Positions 49,868-61,455 are shown, counted from the first letter of the stretch. The stretch is 64,000 nt of DNA from Pseudomonas sp. sp1636 (GCF_030376615.1 NZ_JARRAB010000010.1:1-64000); one strand, 5' to 3'. Made by a program: numbers and translations. Notes: a model not told the origin generated them from the letters alone.

Positions 49868-51313
49868 TTGGATACACCTAGCCATGGTCTGCAGTCATGG
49901 ATTGATCGTCTGAACCAGGCCGAATTGCCTGCCCTGGCCGCTGTGGTGCAGGATCTGCAGCGCTTGGCACAGCAAGAGCACTCTTCGGTGCAGCAACTGG
50001 CGGACGTCTTGCTTCGTGATGCTTCCCTGACATCCAAGGTGCTGCGTGTCGGCAACAGTGCTTATTACAACCCTTCGCAAGAAACGATCAGAACCATCTC
50101 GCGGGCCATCGTCCTGATCGGCTTCGACAATGTACGCCTGATCAGCCTCTCCGTGAGCCTTATCGACGGTTTGCTTGCCGGTGCTCCGCGCGAGCAGTTG
50201 CAGGAACTGCTCGCGCGTTCGTTTCACGCCGCCGTACAGGCGCGCAATATTGCCGGCTACGTGCTGTCGAGGCATGAGGAGGAGGTGTTTATCGCAGCCT
50301 TGCTCTATCACTTGGGCGAGCTGGCTTTTTGGGGCTGTGGCGGTGCGCAGGCGGACGAGTTGGCCTGCGCCCTGGCTCAGCCGGGCGTCGATGTCGAGGA
50401 AACGGTACGTGCGGTGCTCGGCACCAGCTTCCGCCAGCTGACCCAGGGCTTGGTAAAAGGCTGGAATCTCGGCGAGATTGCCAGCTTGGCGCATCACAGC
50501 GCCAACCATAACGACCCGGCGGTGCGCGCGGTCAGTCTGGGCGCCCGGATCAGTGAGGCGGCGCTCGAAGGCTGGGACTCGCCGGCGATGGAGAGCTTGG
50601 TCGGCGAGATGGCGGGATTCATCGGGGTCAGTCCGCAAGAGGCCATGCAGCAGGTATTGGCCAGCGCCGATGAAGCGGTCAAGGTGGCCGCGACCTTTGG
50701 CGCCAGTCAGCTCTGCCGGCTGATCCCCAACACCGATCCCGAGCAAATCCGTCTGCAACAGGAACAGCGCAAGGCGCGCCTGTTGCAACCCAACCTGCAG
50801 CTCCTGCAACAGGCCTTGCAGGATCTGGGGTTGATGGCGTCTCGCCGAGGCGATGTCGGCTTGATTCTCGATACCTTGCTCAAAGGCCTGCATCAGGGGG
50901 CGGGGCTGGAGCGGGCGATGTTGGTGGTGCTGGCCGATGGGCAAAGTTGCTTTCGCGCCAAACGGGTGCAGGGCGAAGACACCGAGGGCTGGATGAGTGA
51001 CTTCCTGCTGCCGGTCGAACAGCGCGAGCAGCCGCATATCTTCAGCTACGTGCTGCGCAATAAAGAAGCACTGTGGATGGGTGTGCCAGCCAGCTATAGC
51101 CTCAATGATCTGGTGACCCAGCCGATCCGTCAGCGGCTGGGCCAGGGCATGTTCTTTATCGCCCCGCTGTTGGCAGGCAGCCGCGAGATCGGTGTGCTCT
51201 ATGCCGACAACCGGGTATCCGGGCGGGCGTTGAAACATGAGCAGTTTGTCGCCTTTCAGCGCTTCACCCAGCTCACCCAACGTTGCCTGGAGGCGCTGAG
51301 CCAGCGCGCTTGA
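49868..51313 (+). CDS. HDOD-domain protein with C-terminal GAF-like domain
   Basis: About 481 residues. The HDOD domain covers about 12-215, with LADVLLRDASLTSKVLRVGN, RTISRAIVLIGFDNVRLI and the degenerate HD position in LLYHLGELAFWGCG. The C-terminal part (about 335-478) looks like a GAF sensor (GLERAMLVVLADGQSC and FFIAPLLAGSREIGVLYADN). HDOD proteins take part in signalling and have no known phosphohydrolase chemistry. The start is a guess: TTG at 49868 has GAGG 8 nt ahead, while the frame is open to 49751. Its stop directly abuts the stop of mltD. Confidence 0.85.
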   Translation: MDTPSHGLQSWIDRLNQAELPALAAVVQDLQRLAQQEHSSVQQLADVLLRDASLTSKVLRVGNSAYYNPSQETIRTISRAIVLIGFDNVRLISLSVSLIDGLLAGAPREQLQELLARSFHAAVQARNIAGYVLSRHEEEVFIAALLYHLGELAFWGCGGAQADELACALAQPGVDVEETVRAVLGTSFRQLTQGLVKGWNLGEIASLAHHSANHNDPAVRAVSLGARISEAALEGWDSPAMESLVGEMAGFIGVSPQEAMQQVLASADEAVKVAATFGASQLCRLIPNTDPEQIRLQQEQRKARLLQPNLQLLQQALQDLGLMASRRGDVGLILDTLLKGLHQGAGLERAMLVVLADGQSCFRAKRVQGEDTEGWMSDFLLPVEQREQPHIFSYVLRNKEALWMGVPASYSLNDLVTQPIRQRLGQGMFFIAPLLAGSREIGVLYADNRVSGRALKHEQFVAFQRFTQLTQRCLEALSQRA

Positions 51314-52867
51314 TCAGCGCGCCAGGCGCAGGGCCAGGGTCTGCCCCGGCTTGAGCGCACTGCTGGTGCGCGGGTTCCAGCTCTTGAGGTGCTGCATCTG
51401 CACCTTGAAGCGTTTGGCGATCAGGTACAGCGAATCGCCCTTGCGCACCCTGTAGTAGGTCACTTCGCCGCGCTCGCCCGTCGGCGCGGCCTGGCCGTCA
51501 CGTAGCGCCAGGGTCTGGCCGACCCGCAGCTGGTTGCCGGTCAGATTGTTCCAGCGTCGTACATCCTCGAGCGCAACCCGGTGGGCCTTGGCGATTTGCC
51601 AGAGGTTGTCGCCGCTTTTCACCCGGTAGTTGCGTGGTGCGGCTTCCTGGCTGGCGAGTCGCTGGAACAGCGGTTCTTTCGGCTGGCGACCCGGTTGTGC
51701 CGGGATGCTCAGTACCTGGCCGATGCGCAGCTGGTTGCCGCTGAGCCGATTGATGTCCTTGAGGGTGCTGACCGTGAGGTGGTAGCGGTTGGCAATACTG
51801 TTGAGGCTGTCGCCGGAGCGCACGCTGTATTGCTGCCAGTCCACTAGATCCTGTGGCTTCATCAGCGCCAGGTTGGCGGCCAGCAGTTCCGCATTGGCGG
51901 TGGGCACCAGCAAATGTTTCGGGCCGTCCAGGGTGATGCGTTTCTTGAAGGCGGGGTTGAGCTGATACAGCTCATCTTCATCCAGCTCAGCCATGGCCGC
52001 GACCCTGGACAGATCCATGCGCTGCTTGAGTTCGACCTGCTCGAAATACGGCTCGTTGGCAATCGGCTCGAGGCTGACGCCATAAGCTTGCGGGGACATC
52101 ACTACCTGCGACAGGGCCAGCAGCTTGGGCACGTAATTTTGCGTCTCTTTGGGCAGTGGCAGGTTCCAGTAGTCGGTTGGCAGGCCGAGTCTCTGGTTGC
52201 GCTCGATGGCCCGGCTGACGCGGCCTTCGCCGGCATTGTAAGCGGCCAGGGCGAGCAGCCAGTCGCCGTTGAACATTTCATGCAGGCGCGACAAGTAGTC
52301 CATCGCGGCATTGGTCGAGGCCATGACATCGCGGCGGCCGTCGTACCAACTGGTCTGGCGCAGATTGAAATAACGCCCGGTGGAGGGAATGAATTGCCAC
52401 AAGCCCACCGCGTTGGCGTGGGAATAGGCAAAGGGGTTGTAGGCGCTTTCGATCATCGGCAGCAATGCCAACTCCATCGGCATATTGCGTTCGGCCAGCC
52501 GCTCGACGATGTAGTGGATATAAGGGCTGCTGCGCTCGCCGGATTTTTCAATAAAGGAGGGGTTGCTGACGAACCACAGGCGCTGCTGCTCGATGCGCGG
52601 GTTGATGCCGATCTGATCCTGCAGTTGATAGCCGTCACGGACACGCTGCCAAATATCTTCGGGCTCTGCCGTGGCGAGGCTATCGCTCAGCCATACCGGT
52701 TCTCGCTCCAGGCCCACGGTCAGATCGGTGTCGTTACCGCGACCATTGTCGAGGCCTTTGCCGGTGCTCTGACAGCCGGCCAGAGTGGCACAAAACACCA
52801 CCACGAGCGCCTGGGCGCCTTGTGCCAATGCCTTTAAATTCAAGGTCTTGCGTGGTGATAAAGGCAT
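51314..52867 (-). CDS. mltD: membrane-bound lytic murein transglycosylase D
   Basis: 517-residue lipoprotein that cleaves peptidoglycan glycan strands with 1,6-anhydro ring formation. Signal peptide with lipobox LAGC (Cys32). The SLT domain lies at about 110-255, with the catalytic Glu140 in MIESAYNPFAYSH and the later motifs AVGLWQFIPSTGRYF and LAAYNAGEGRV. Three LysM repeats follow (about 346-388, 412-455 and 472-515), each with the RSGDSL/KSGDNL/RKGDSL start. Converges on the HDOD gene with no base between the stops. Confidence 0.96.
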   Translation of the reverse strand: MPLSPRKTLNLKALAQGAQALVVVFCATLAGCQSTGKGLDNGRGNDTDLTVGLEREPVWLSDSLATAEPEDIWQRVRDGYQLQDQIGINPRIEQQRLWFVSNPSFIEKSGERSSPYIHYIVERLAERNMPMELALLPMIESAYNPFAYSHANAVGLWQFIPSTGRYFNLRQTSWYDGRRDVMASTNAAMDYLSRLHEMFNGDWLLALAAYNAGEGRVSRAIERNQRLGLPTDYWNLPLPKETQNYVPKLLALSQVVMSPQAYGVSLEPIANEPYFEQVELKQRMDLSRVAAMAELDEDELYQLNPAFKKRITLDGPKHLLVPTANAELLAANLALMKPQDLVDWQQYSVRSGDSLNSIANRYHLTVSTLKDINRLSGNQLRIGQVLSIPAQPGRQPKEPLFQRLASQEAAPRNYRVKSGDNLWQIAKAHRVALEDVRRWNNLTGNQLRVGQTLALRDGQAAPTGERGEVTYYRVRKGDSLYLIAKRFKVQMQHLKSWNPRTSSALKPGQTLALRLAR

Positions 52868-52968
52868 TGGCTGGTTGGGGCTTCCCGAGATAAAGGTCGG
52901 GCGATTCTAGGAACCGATGCCGGGGTGGTCAAGTTTTAACCACTTTTTTTGCGAGGTTATCGATTTTT

Positions 52969-53742
52969 TTAGAAGTGATCCTTCCACGCGCGCAGGCACG
53001 CAAAAACCTCGCTGGACGAGCGTTTTTGCGCGCCGTCATGCTCGTCAATTTTGGCCTTGACCGAGGCTTCGGCGCTACGTAAAAAAGGATTGGTCGCGCA
53101 TTCCAGGGCCAGGTTGGAGGGTAGGCTGATGCGTCCTTCGGCGCGCCAGGCGCTGACTTCCTGCAGGCGTTGGGCGATTTGCGGATTGTTTGGTTCGACC
53201 GCCTGGGCAAAGCGCAGGTTGCTCAAGGTGTATTCATGGGTGCAATACACCAGGGTTTGCTCGGGCAGGGCCGCCAGGCGGCGCAGTGAGTCGTGCATCT
53301 GCGCGGGGCTGCCTTCGAACAGGCGGCCACAGCCGGCGGCGAACAGGGTGTCGCCACAAAACAGCCAGTGCTGGTCTGCCTGGTAATAGGCGATATGCCC
53401 CAGGGTATGCCCGGGTACTTCGATGACGCGCAAGCGCTGGCCGAGCACTTCGACCTCGTCGCTTTCGCGCAAGGCCAGATCGCGTGCGGGGATATTCTCG
53501 CGCGCCGGGCCGAGTACCCGTGCCCCCGTCGCCGCCTTCAACGGCTGGATGCCGCCCACATGGTCGGGGTGATGGTGGGTGATCAGTATGTCGCTCAATT
53601 GCCAGTCCGGGTGGCTGTTCAGCCAAGCCAGCACCGGCGCCGCATCGCCGGGGTCGACCACCGCACAGCGGCGCTGTTCGGTGTCTTGCAGCAACCATAT
53701 ATAGTTGTCCGAGAAAGCGGGCAGGGCGTCGATCTTTATCAT
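52969..53742 (-). CDS. gloB: hydroxyacylglutathione hydrolase (glyoxalase II)
   Basis: 257-residue metallo-beta-lactamase-fold enzyme hydrolysing S-lactoylglutathione to lactate and glutathione. The dinuclear metal motif [10 protein letters not shown] (about 58-67), the second-shell motif [23 protein letters not shown] and [13 protein letters not shown] are all present. Start at ATG 53742 ([16 protein letters not shown], the family N-terminus). Confidence 0.96.
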   Translation of the reverse strand: MIKIDALPAFSDNYIWLLQDTEQRRCAVVDPGDAAPVLAWLNSHPDWQLSDILITHHHPDHVGGIQPLKAATGARVLGPARENIPARDLALRESDEVEVLGQRLRVIEVPGHTLGHIAYYQADQHWLFCGDTLFAAGCGRLFEGSPAQMHDSLRRLAALPEQTLVYCTHEYTLSNLRFAQAVEPNNPQIAQRLQEVSAWRAEGRISLPSNLALECATNPFLRSAEASVKAKIDEHDGAQKRSSSEVFACLRAWKDHF

Positions 53743-53818
53743 CGTGCGGGTCGCTAAGCAGGTCATAAAGGTGCATCTTAGGACTCATTGGCAATGCTGG
53801 CTACGCAGGTAATCCTTT

Positions 53819-54577
53819 ATGTCCGATCATCCCTTCGCCCAGGCCGATGCCGATTGGCTCAAGCTCATCGGCACGGCGCGCCATTGGTTCAATGGGCCCT
53901 ATGGGCAGTTGTTGCTGGAGGATGAGCAGCGTTTGCTGGAGGAAGAACTGGCGCGCTTCTTTGGCGGTTACCTGGTGCATTACGGCCCTTCCGCGAACGC
54001 TTCGCCGAATGCCGCGCAGATCCAGCGCAGCGTACGGGTCGGTGCGCCTTTCAGTGGCGTGGAGATCGTCTGCGAAGAGCAGGCCTGGCCGCTGACCGAG
54101 TATGCGGCGGATGTCGTGTTATTGCAGCATGGCCTGGACTTCAGCCTGTCGCCCCATGGGTTGTTGCGAGAGGCGGCGCACAGCGTTCGTCCGGGCGGGC
54201 ATTTGCTGGTGGTCGGGATCAACCCGATGAGCGCCTGGGGCGTGCGCCGCCTGTTCGCTCGCGACGCCTTGCGCCAGGCCCGCTGCATCGCGCCCAGGCG
54301 GGTCAGTGACTGGCTGCACCTGTTGGGCTTTGCGCTGGAGAAACGCCGCTTCGGATGCTATCGTCCGCCGCTTGCTTCCACTGCCTGGCAGGCTCGTCTG
54401 GCACCGCTGGAAGCCTGGGGCGATGCTTGGCAATCGCCAGGCGGTGGCTTCTATCTATTGGTGGCGCGCAAGCTGGTGATAGGTTTGCGTCCGCTGCGCC
54501 AGACGCAACGAGCCCCCATGGGCAAGCTGGTGCCCATGCCGGTGGCCAAGGTCAGTCGCCGCGACTCGAAGCCGTAA
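53819..54577 (+). CDS. class I SAM-dependent methyltransferase
   Basis: 252 residues. Central methyltransferase features are present in a divergent form: ADVVLLQHGLDFSLSPHGLLREAA followed by HSVRPGGHLLVVGINPMS. The glycine-rich SAM loop is not typical. Divergent from gloB and upstream of rnhA, as in P. aeruginosa, where this gene is annotated as a hypothetical methyltransferase. The last ~30 residues are basic and proline-rich. Substrate unknown. Confidence 0.8.
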   Translation: MSDHPFAQADADWLKLIGTARHWFNGPYGQLLLEDEQRLLEEELARFFGGYLVHYGPSANASPNAAQIQRSVRVGAPFSGVEIVCEEQAWPLTEYAADVVLLQHGLDFSLSPHGLLREAAHSVRPGGHLLVVGINPMSAWGVRRLFARDALRQARCIAPRRVSDWLHLLGFALEKRRFGCYRPPLASTAWQARLAPLEAWGDAWQSPGGGFYLLVARKLVIGLRPLRQTQRAPMGKLVPMPVAKVSRRDSKP

Positions 54578-54580
54578 GTG

Positions 54581-54626
54581 CTGGCAGGCCGTTGAACGCG
54601 TAGGTGGTTATTCAATGGCCTGCTAG
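54581..54626. mobile_element. shrunken inverted-repeat element, copy 3 (46 bp)
   Basis: Left arm CTGGCAGGCCGTTGAA and right arm TTCAATGGCCTGCTAG are the outer parts of the terminal repeats seen at 19763 and 22963 with one change each. Only about 14 bp of core remain. It lies 3 nt after the methyltransferase stop and 38 nt before rnhA, where its hairpin could act in the transcript. Confidence 0.65.
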
Positions 54627-54664
54627 AGCCTGCCGAGCGGAATTTATTGAGAGAAATGCTCTGC

Positions 54665-55117
54665 ATGAATGAACAAGTCGAGATTTACACCGATGGTGCC
54701 TGCAAGGGCAATCCCGGCATCGGAGGCTGGGGCGCGTTGATGATTTTCAAGGGCGTGGAAAAAGAACTCTGGGGCGGCGAAGCCGAAACCACCAACAATC
54801 GCATGGAACTGACCGCGGCGATTCGCGCCCTGGCCGAGTTGAAGCGTGCTTGCGACGTGCGTCTGGTGACCGACTCGCAGTACGTCATGCAAGGTATCCA
54901 GGACTGGATGCCGAACTGGAAGAAGCGCGGCTGGAAAACCGCCGCCAAACAGCCGGTGAAAAATGCCGACCTGTGGCGCGAGCTGGACGAGCAGGTCAAC
55001 CGGCACACCGTGACCTGGCAGTGGGTGCGTGGGCATACCGGTCATCCCGGGAATGAGCGTGCCGACCAATTGGCCAACCGTGGCGTCGATGAAGTGAGAG
55101 GGCTGCAACGTGCGTAG
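54665..55117 (+). CDS. rnhA: ribonuclease HI
   Basis: Degrades RNA in RNA-DNA hybrids. 150 residues; the catalytic set Asp10 ([11 protein letters not shown]), Glu48 (NNRMEL), Asp70 (TDSQYV), His124 ([11 protein letters not shown]) and Asp134 matches E. coli RNase HI position by position. The ATG at 54665 is used; the frame extends 6 codons upstream without need. Overlaps dnaQ by 8 nt, so the two are translationally coupled. Confidence 0.97.
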   Translation: MNEQVEIYTDGACKGNPGIGGWGALMIFKGVEKELWGGEAETTNNRMELTAAIRALAELKRACDVRLVTDSQYVMQGIQDWMPNWKKRGWKTAAKQPVKNADLWRELDEQVNRHTVTWQWVRGHTGHPGNERADQLANRGVDEVRGLQRA

Positions 55118-55838
55118 CGTAGTACTGGATACCGAAACCACCGGCATGCCGGTCGCCGATGGCCACCGGATCATCGAGATCGGCTGTGTCGAACTGATGG
55201 GCCGGCGCCTCACCGGGCGGCATTTCCATGTCTACCTGCAGCCGGATCGCGAGATCGACGAGGGCGCCATTGCGGTGCACGGCATCACCAATGATTTCGT
55301 CCAGGACAAGCCGCGCTTCAAGGAAGTGGCCGACGAGTTCTTCGAGTTCATCAAGGGCGCGCAGCTGATCATCCACAACGCGGCGTTCGACGTTGGCTTC
55401 ATCAACAACGAATTCGCCCTGATCAAACAGCAGGATCGCGCCGACATCAGCGAGCATTGCTCGATCCTCGATACCCTGCTGATGGCTCGCGAGCGCCATC
55501 CGGGGCAGCGCAACAACCTGGATGCGCTGTGCAAGCGCTATGGCGTCGACAACTCGGGGCGCGACCTGCACGGCGCCTTGCTCGATGCCGAGATCCTCGC
55601 CGACGTCTACCTGACCATGACCGGCGGCCAGACCCACCTGTCCCTGGCCGGCGACGGCTCCGAGGGCGACAGCAATGGTCGTCAGCAGCCCAGTGCGATT
55701 CGTCGCCTGGCCGCCGAACGTCAGCCCACCCTAGTGGTTCGCGCTTCTCAGGCCGAGCTGGAGGCGCATAGCGCGCGCCTGGCCGCGATCGAGAAAGCGG
55801 CCGGCGGCCCTGCGTTGTGGGCGACGTTGGAGCCATAG
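55110..55838 (+). CDS. dnaQ: DNA polymerase III epsilon subunit, 3'-5' proofreading exonuclease
   Basis: 242 residues. Exo I motif [10 protein letters not shown] (Asp7, Glu9), HGITNDF, Exo II region [14 protein letters not shown] and Exo [17 protein letters not shown], followed by the C-terminal tail that binds the alpha subunit. The start is GTG at 55110 inside the end of rnhA. A strong terminator lies about 80 nt downstream. Confidence 0.97.
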   Translation: MRSVVLDTETTGMPVADGHRIIEIGCVELMGRRLTGRHFHVYLQPDREIDEGAIAVHGITNDFVQDKPRFKEVADEFFEFIKGAQLIIHNAAFDVGFINNEFALIKQQDRADISEHCSILDTLLMARERHPGQRNNLDALCKRYGVDNSGRDLHGALLDAEILADVYLTMTGGQTHLSLAGDGSEGDSNGRQQPSAIRRLAAERQPTLVVRASQAELEAHSARLAAIEKAAGGPALWATLEP

Positions 55839-55915
55839 TGCGCACAGGCTGGTGCCGCTTCTGTAGGGGCCAGCCGGCGGGCTGCTACAGAGGTTGTTCG
55901 GCCGTATCAATAAAT

Positions 55916-55956
55916 AAAAAAGCAGCCCCGACGCAATGCGCCGGGGCTGCTTTTTT
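55916..55956. terminator. bidirectional terminator between dnaQ and amaB
   Basis: A-run, stem GCAGCCCCG/CGGGGCTGC with an 11-nt loop, then a T-run. Serves dnaQ (plus) and amaB (minus), which converge here. Confidence 0.9.
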
Positions 55957-55969
55957 AGTGCGTGGATAC

Positions 55970-57460
55970 TCAGTCGAAGACGATGCCCTGGGCCAGCGGC
56001 AACTCGCGGGAGTAGTTGACCGTGTTGGTCTGCCGGCGCATGTAGGCCTTCCAGGAATCGGAGCCGGATTCGCGGCCGCCGCCGGTTTCCTTCTCGCCGC
56101 CGAAGGCGCCGCCGATTTCCGCACCGCTGGTGCCGATGTTGACGTTGGCGATGCCGCAGTCGCTGCCGGCGGCGCTCTGGAACTGCTCGGCCTCGCGCAG
56201 GTCGGTGGTGAAGATGCACGAGGACAGGCCTTGCGGCACCTCGTTGTTCAGGTGCAGGGCCTGGTCGAAGTCGCTGTAGCTCAGCACGTAGAGGATCGGT
56301 GCGAAGGTCTCGTGGCGCACCACCGCGCTTTGGCCCGGCATCTCGACGATGGCCGGCGCCACGTAGTAGGCGTTGGGGTACTGCTCGGCCAACTGGCGCT
56401 CGCCGCCGAACACCTGGCCGCCTTCAGCGCGGGCCTGGTTCAGCGCGGCCTGCATGGACTCGTAGGCATGCTGATCAATCAGCGGGCCGACCAGGTTGCC
56501 CTGCAGCGGATGGCCGATGCGCACCTTGGCGTAGGCCACTTTCAGGCGGGCGACGATCTCGTCCTTGACCGATTCGTGGGCGATCAGCCGGCGCAGGCTG
56601 GTGCAGCGCTGGCCGGCGGTGCCCACGGCGCCGAACAGGATGGCGCGCACGGCCATGTCCAGGTCGGCGCTGGGGGCGAGGATCATGGCGTTGTTGCCGC
56701 CCAGTTCGAGGATGCTGCGGCCGAAACGGGCGGCCACCCGCGGGCCGACTTCGCGGCCCATGCGGGTGCTGCCGGTGGCGCTGATCAGGGCCACGCGCGG
56801 GTCGTCGACCAGGGCTTCGCCGGCGTCGCGGTCGCCGATGACCAACTGGCTGAGGCCCTCGGGGGCGTCGCCGAAGGCCTGCAGGGCCTGCTCGAACAGG
56901 GCCTGGCAGGCCAGGGCGGTGAGCGGGGTCTTCTCCGAGGGCTTCCAGATCACCGCGTCGCCGCAGACCAGGGCCAGGGTGGTGTTCCAGGCCCAGACCG
57001 CGACCGGGAAGTTGAAGGCGCTGATCACCCCGACCACGCCGAGCGGCTGCCAGGTCTCGCGCATATGGTGGCCCGGACGCTCGGAGGCGATGGTCAGGCC
57101 GTAGATCTGCCGCGACAGGCCGACGGCGAAGTCGCAGATGTCGATCATTTCCTGCACCTCGCCCAGGCCTTCCTGGGTGATCTTGCCGGCTTCCCAGGAC
57201 ACCAGCTCGCCGAGGTCGGCCTTGTGCTGGCGCAACACCTCGCCGAACAGACGGATCAGCTCGCCGCGACGGGGGGCGGGGACGGTGCGCCAGGCCTGGA
57301 AGGCCTGCTCGGCGCGCTCGATCTTGGCCAGCACGGCGGCGCGATCCTCCAGGCTGACCGAACCGATCTGGCTGCCGTCGATGGGGGTGTATACCGGGTA
57401 GTTGCCATTCTCTACTGCGTGGGCGTTAACCCCGAGGCGGCTCAGAAGTCCGTCAACCAT
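55970..57460 (-). CDS. amaB: L-piperidine-6-carboxylate / 2-aminoadipate semialdehyde dehydrogenase
   Basis: 496-residue NAD(P)-dependent aldehyde dehydrogenase. Catalytic Cys286 in GTAGQRCTSLRRL and Glu252 in LELGGNNAM; cofactor motif ISATGSTRMGREVG. The sequence fits the AmaB/ALDH7 group (NIGTSGAEIGGAFGGEKETG), which oxidises the semialdehyde from pipecolate to 2-aminoadipate in lysine catabolism. The neighbours hglS and a class III aminotransferase carry out later steps of the same route. The ATG at 57460 has GGAGATAGCC before it. Diverges from a LysR gene 145 nt away. Confidence 0.92.
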   Translation of the reverse strand: MVDGLLSRLGVNAHAVENGNYPVYTPIDGSQIGSVSLEDRAAVLAKIERAEQAFQAWRTVPAPRRGELIRLFGEVLRQHKADLGELVSWEAGKITQEGLGEVQEMIDICDFAVGLSRQIYGLTIASERPGHHMRETWQPLGVVGVISAFNFPVAVWAWNTTLALVCGDAVIWKPSEKTPLTALACQALFEQALQAFGDAPEGLSQLVIGDRDAGEALVDDPRVALISATGSTRMGREVGPRVAARFGRSILELGGNNAMILAPSADLDMAVRAILFGAVGTAGQRCTSLRRLIAHESVKDEIVARLKVAYAKVRIGHPLQGNLVGPLIDQHAYESMQAALNQARAEGGQVFGGERQLAEQYPNAYYVAPAIVEMPGQSAVVRHETFAPILYVLSYSDFDQALHLNNEVPQGLSSCIFTTDLREAEQFQSAAGSDCGIANVNIGTSGAEIGGAFGGEKETGGGRESGSDSWKAYMRRQTNTVNYSRELPLAQGIVFD

Positions 57461-57605
57461 GGCTATCTCCTGTTTCTGCTGGTGGTTGAAAATTGCGATC
57501 CGGGTCAGTATTAATCTTCCGGCTGGAAGACAACAAGCGACCATTATTCGCCATGTCATTCCTTGGATTCATTCATTTGCCTTAATTGGCCTTCGCGAGT
57601 AGCCC

Positions 57606-58508
57606 ATGTCCAAACGTCTGATGCCGTCGATGGCCGCCCTGCAGTGTTTCGAGGCCGTGGCCCGGCATCTCAGCTTCACCCGCGCCGCCGAGGAGCTGTT
57701 CCTGACCCAGAGCGCGGTGAGCAAGCAGGTCGCGCAGCTGGAGGAGATGCTCCAGCACCTGCTGTTCCGCCGCATCCGCCGGCGCCTGCAGCTGACCCCG
57801 GCCGGCTCGCTGTACCTCACCGAGGTCAACAAGATCCTCAAGCAGGTGGAGATGTCCACCCGCTATATCCTCTCCTACGGCGGCGAGACCGAGGTGCTCA
57901 AGGTCGCGACCCAGCCGACCTTCGGCGCGCGCTGGCTGATCCCGCACCTCAAGGGCTTCGGCGCCGCCCACCCGGGCATCCACCTGGACATCTGCAATGA
58001 GCTGGAACCCTTCGACCTGTTGCAGTCGCGTGCCGACGTGGTGTTCTTCTTCGGCCAGGGCACCTGGCCGGGGGCCGAGTGCATCGAGCTGTTCGGCGAG
58101 GCGGTGGTGCCGGTGTGCGCCCCGGATATCCTCCCGGCCGCGCCGCTGGACAGCCCGCTGCAGTTGACCGAGATGCGCCTGCTGCAATGCGCCTCGCGCC
58201 CCGAGGCCTGGCACGAGTGGTTCCAGGGCCTGGGCCTGCAGACCGAGCACAGCTACCACGGTCCGCGCTTCGAAACCTTCTATATGTGCATCCGCGCCGC
58301 CCAGTCCGGCTGCGGGGTGGCGCTGGTGCCGCGCTTTCTGGCGGCGGACGAACTGGCCGAGGGCAAGCTGGTGATCCCCTGGGATCATCCGGTGAGCAGC
58401 AGCGGCGCGCATTTCCTGGCCTACGCCGAGCATGCGGCGGAGGTGCCGAAGATCCGCAGCTTCGTCAGCTGGATCGAGGAGCAGGTCAGGCTCGAACAGA
58501 AGCGCTGA
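57606..58508 (+). CDS. LysR-family regulator of the lysine/aminoadipate genes
   Basis: 300 residues: winged helix (MAALQCFEAVARHLSFTRAA, then TQSAVSKQVAQLEE) and effector domain from about residue 93 (KVATQPTFGARWLIPHLKGF). It lies between the divergent amaB and the downstream aminotransferase gene, the same setting as the LysR gene beside amaB in P. putida. Probably senses a lysine catabolite; not shown. Confidence 0.9.
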   Translation: MSKRLMPSMAALQCFEAVARHLSFTRAAEELFLTQSAVSKQVAQLEEMLQHLLFRRIRRRLQLTPAGSLYLTEVNKILKQVEMSTRYILSYGGETEVLKVATQPTFGARWLIPHLKGFGAAHPGIHLDICNELEPFDLLQSRADVVFFFGQGTWPGAECIELFGEAVVPVCAPDILPAAPLDSPLQLTEMRLLQCASRPEAWHEWFQGLGLQTEHSYHGPRFETFYMCIRAAQSGCGVALVPRFLAADELAEGKLVIPWDHPVSSSGAHFLAYAEHAAEVPKIRSFVSWIEEQVRLEQKR

Positions 58509-58692
58509 AGGACGCGATCTCGGAATTTAAGGAATAACAGCCGCGCTTTTTTTCGTTTGTACGCCGGGTTGAACTCTCGCTTTCATAGCGGCCTATCCCA
58601 CTAGGCCCAGAGGATTCGCCCATGCCCGCCTGCCAGACGCCCAGCCGTTATCCGTTCCCTTTGCGCCAGTCGGTCGCAGCGGGGGCGCGCCC

Positions 58693-59943
<1,251 letters not shown>

Positions 59944-60049
59944 GCCGGCCAAGGCGTGGAGATGTGCCCTCGCCGCGCCTGGGGCAGTCTAGAAAACTCG
60001 GGGCAGGGCTTTTGCCAGGACCTGCCGGTGAGTTTTCAGGAGAGCCTTG

Positions 60050-61282
60050 ATGCACCCGCTGAGAGAAAGCCTGCACGATGAACTGCACGCGCGCCCGTCG
60101 ATCTATTTCGCCGGCCCGGCCCATGTCTACCACTTCGCCCTGCTGGATGACGGCCTGTCCCTCGACGGCCTGGTGCGCCAGCTCGACGAACTGGCCGACA
60201 ACCCCGGGCGAGGCGTGCAGCGTCACGGCCTGCTGCGCATCGCCGGGCATGCGTTCAAGTGGGAGCGTCACAGCGAGTTTCTCTCGCTGACCTGGGTGGT
60301 GCCGCGTCAGGCCGACGGCCCGCGCTGGGCGGAGCTGCCGCAACCGCTGCGCGGCCTGCTCGATGCGCACCGCGAGCTGATCATCAATGCCCTGGTGATC
60401 CTGGTCGAGGACGAGCAGGACGCCGATGGCCAGCCGTCCAGCTACGGTTTCAAGGATCCGGCCGGCTCGCATGTCGGCGGCGGCGATGCCACGGTCTGGA
60501 GCGACTTTCGCCTGTCGGCGCAGGGCTTCAACCGCCTGCTACTGGTCAATCGCGGCCTGAATGCCTACCGGCTGGGGCGGATGGTCCGCCGCCTGGTGGA
60601 AATCGAAACCTACCGCATGCTCGCCTCCCTGGGGTTGCCCGCCGCCCAGGAGCTGAGCGGCAGCCTGCAGGAACTGGATCGCGAGCTGATCGGCCTGGCC
60701 GAGCGCAATGCCGCCGCCGACAACAGCCAGGCCAAGGCGCTGCTCGACGGCCTGACCTCGCTCTCGGCCCGCTTGATGCGCTGCTCGGCCGGCTGCCGGC
60801 AGCGCTTCAGTGCCACCGCGGCCTATGCCCAGATCGTCTTCGAGCGCATCGCCGAGCTGCGCGAAAACCATGCCGACGGCCATCAGCGCCTCGGCGTGTT
60901 CATCGAGCGGCGCTTCAAACCCAGCGTGCGTTACTGCGCGGCCACCGAGCAGCGTCTCGACCGCCTGGCCGCCGGCATCGCCAACCTCGGCGAGCTGCTG
61001 CAGGCCAAGGCCCAGGTCGAGGTGGAGGAGCAGAACTCGAAGATTCTCGAGAGCCTCAATGCGCGCAGCAGCACCCAGTTGAAGATCCAGAAGGCGGTCG
61101 AGGGTTTCTCCCTGATCGCCATCAGCTACTACCTGATTGGTCTGCTCAAGATGACCCTGGAGGGGCTGGCGGCACTGGGTTCGCCGCTGTCCGGCAAGGT
61201 GCTGTTCGCCCTGCTGGCGCCGCTGTTCCTGCTCACCCTGGTGCTGCTGGCGCGGCGCCTGAAACAGGCGGCGCAGCACTGA
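60050..61282 (+). CDS. DUF3422 family membrane protein
   Basis: 410 residues. The N-terminal signature LHDELHARPSIYF is the hallmark of DUF3422. The middle is helical and partly coiled-coil; two hydrophobic segments lie near the C-terminus (FSLIAISYYLIGLLKMTLEG and VLFALLAPLFLLTLVLLARR), so it is probably an inner-membrane protein with a large cytoplasmic part. The ATG at 60050 has AGGAG upstream; a TTG one codon earlier is less likely. Lies between the aminotransferase and hglS genes, same strand. No function is known to me; transport or regulation of lysine catabolites are only guesses. Confidence 0.9.
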   Translation: MHPLRESLHDELHARPSIYFAGPAHVYHFALLDDGLSLDGLVRQLDELADNPGRGVQRHGLLRIAGHAFKWERHSEFLSLTWVVPRQADGPRWAELPQPLRGLLDAHRELIINALVILVEDEQDADGQPSSYGFKDPAGSHVGGGDATVWSDFRLSAQGFNRLLLVNRGLNAYRLGRMVRRLVEIETYRMLASLGLPAAQELSGSLQELDRELIGLAERNAAADNSQAKALLDGLTSLSARLMRCSAGCRQRFSATAAYAQIVFERIAELRENHADGHQRLGVFIERRFKPSVRYCAATEQRLDRLAAGIANLGELLQAKAQVEVEEQNSKILESLNARSSTQLKIQKAVEGFSLIAISYYLIGLLKMTLEGLAALGSPLSGKVLFALLAPLFLLTLVLLARRLKQAAQH

Positions 61283-61455
61283 CGGATCTGGCCGCAGCGG
61301 CCTTGGAAGATTCGTTTAGGGAATGATCAGGAGAAGATTAGTCGTTTGAAACGGGCTATTCGGCTCGCCAGAATGTTTCGCATGAATCACCGGAATAGGT
61401 CTCCGCCCTGGAGACCCCGGTCAGAGCGATCAGGCGAAGCGAGGAGTCGAACCCC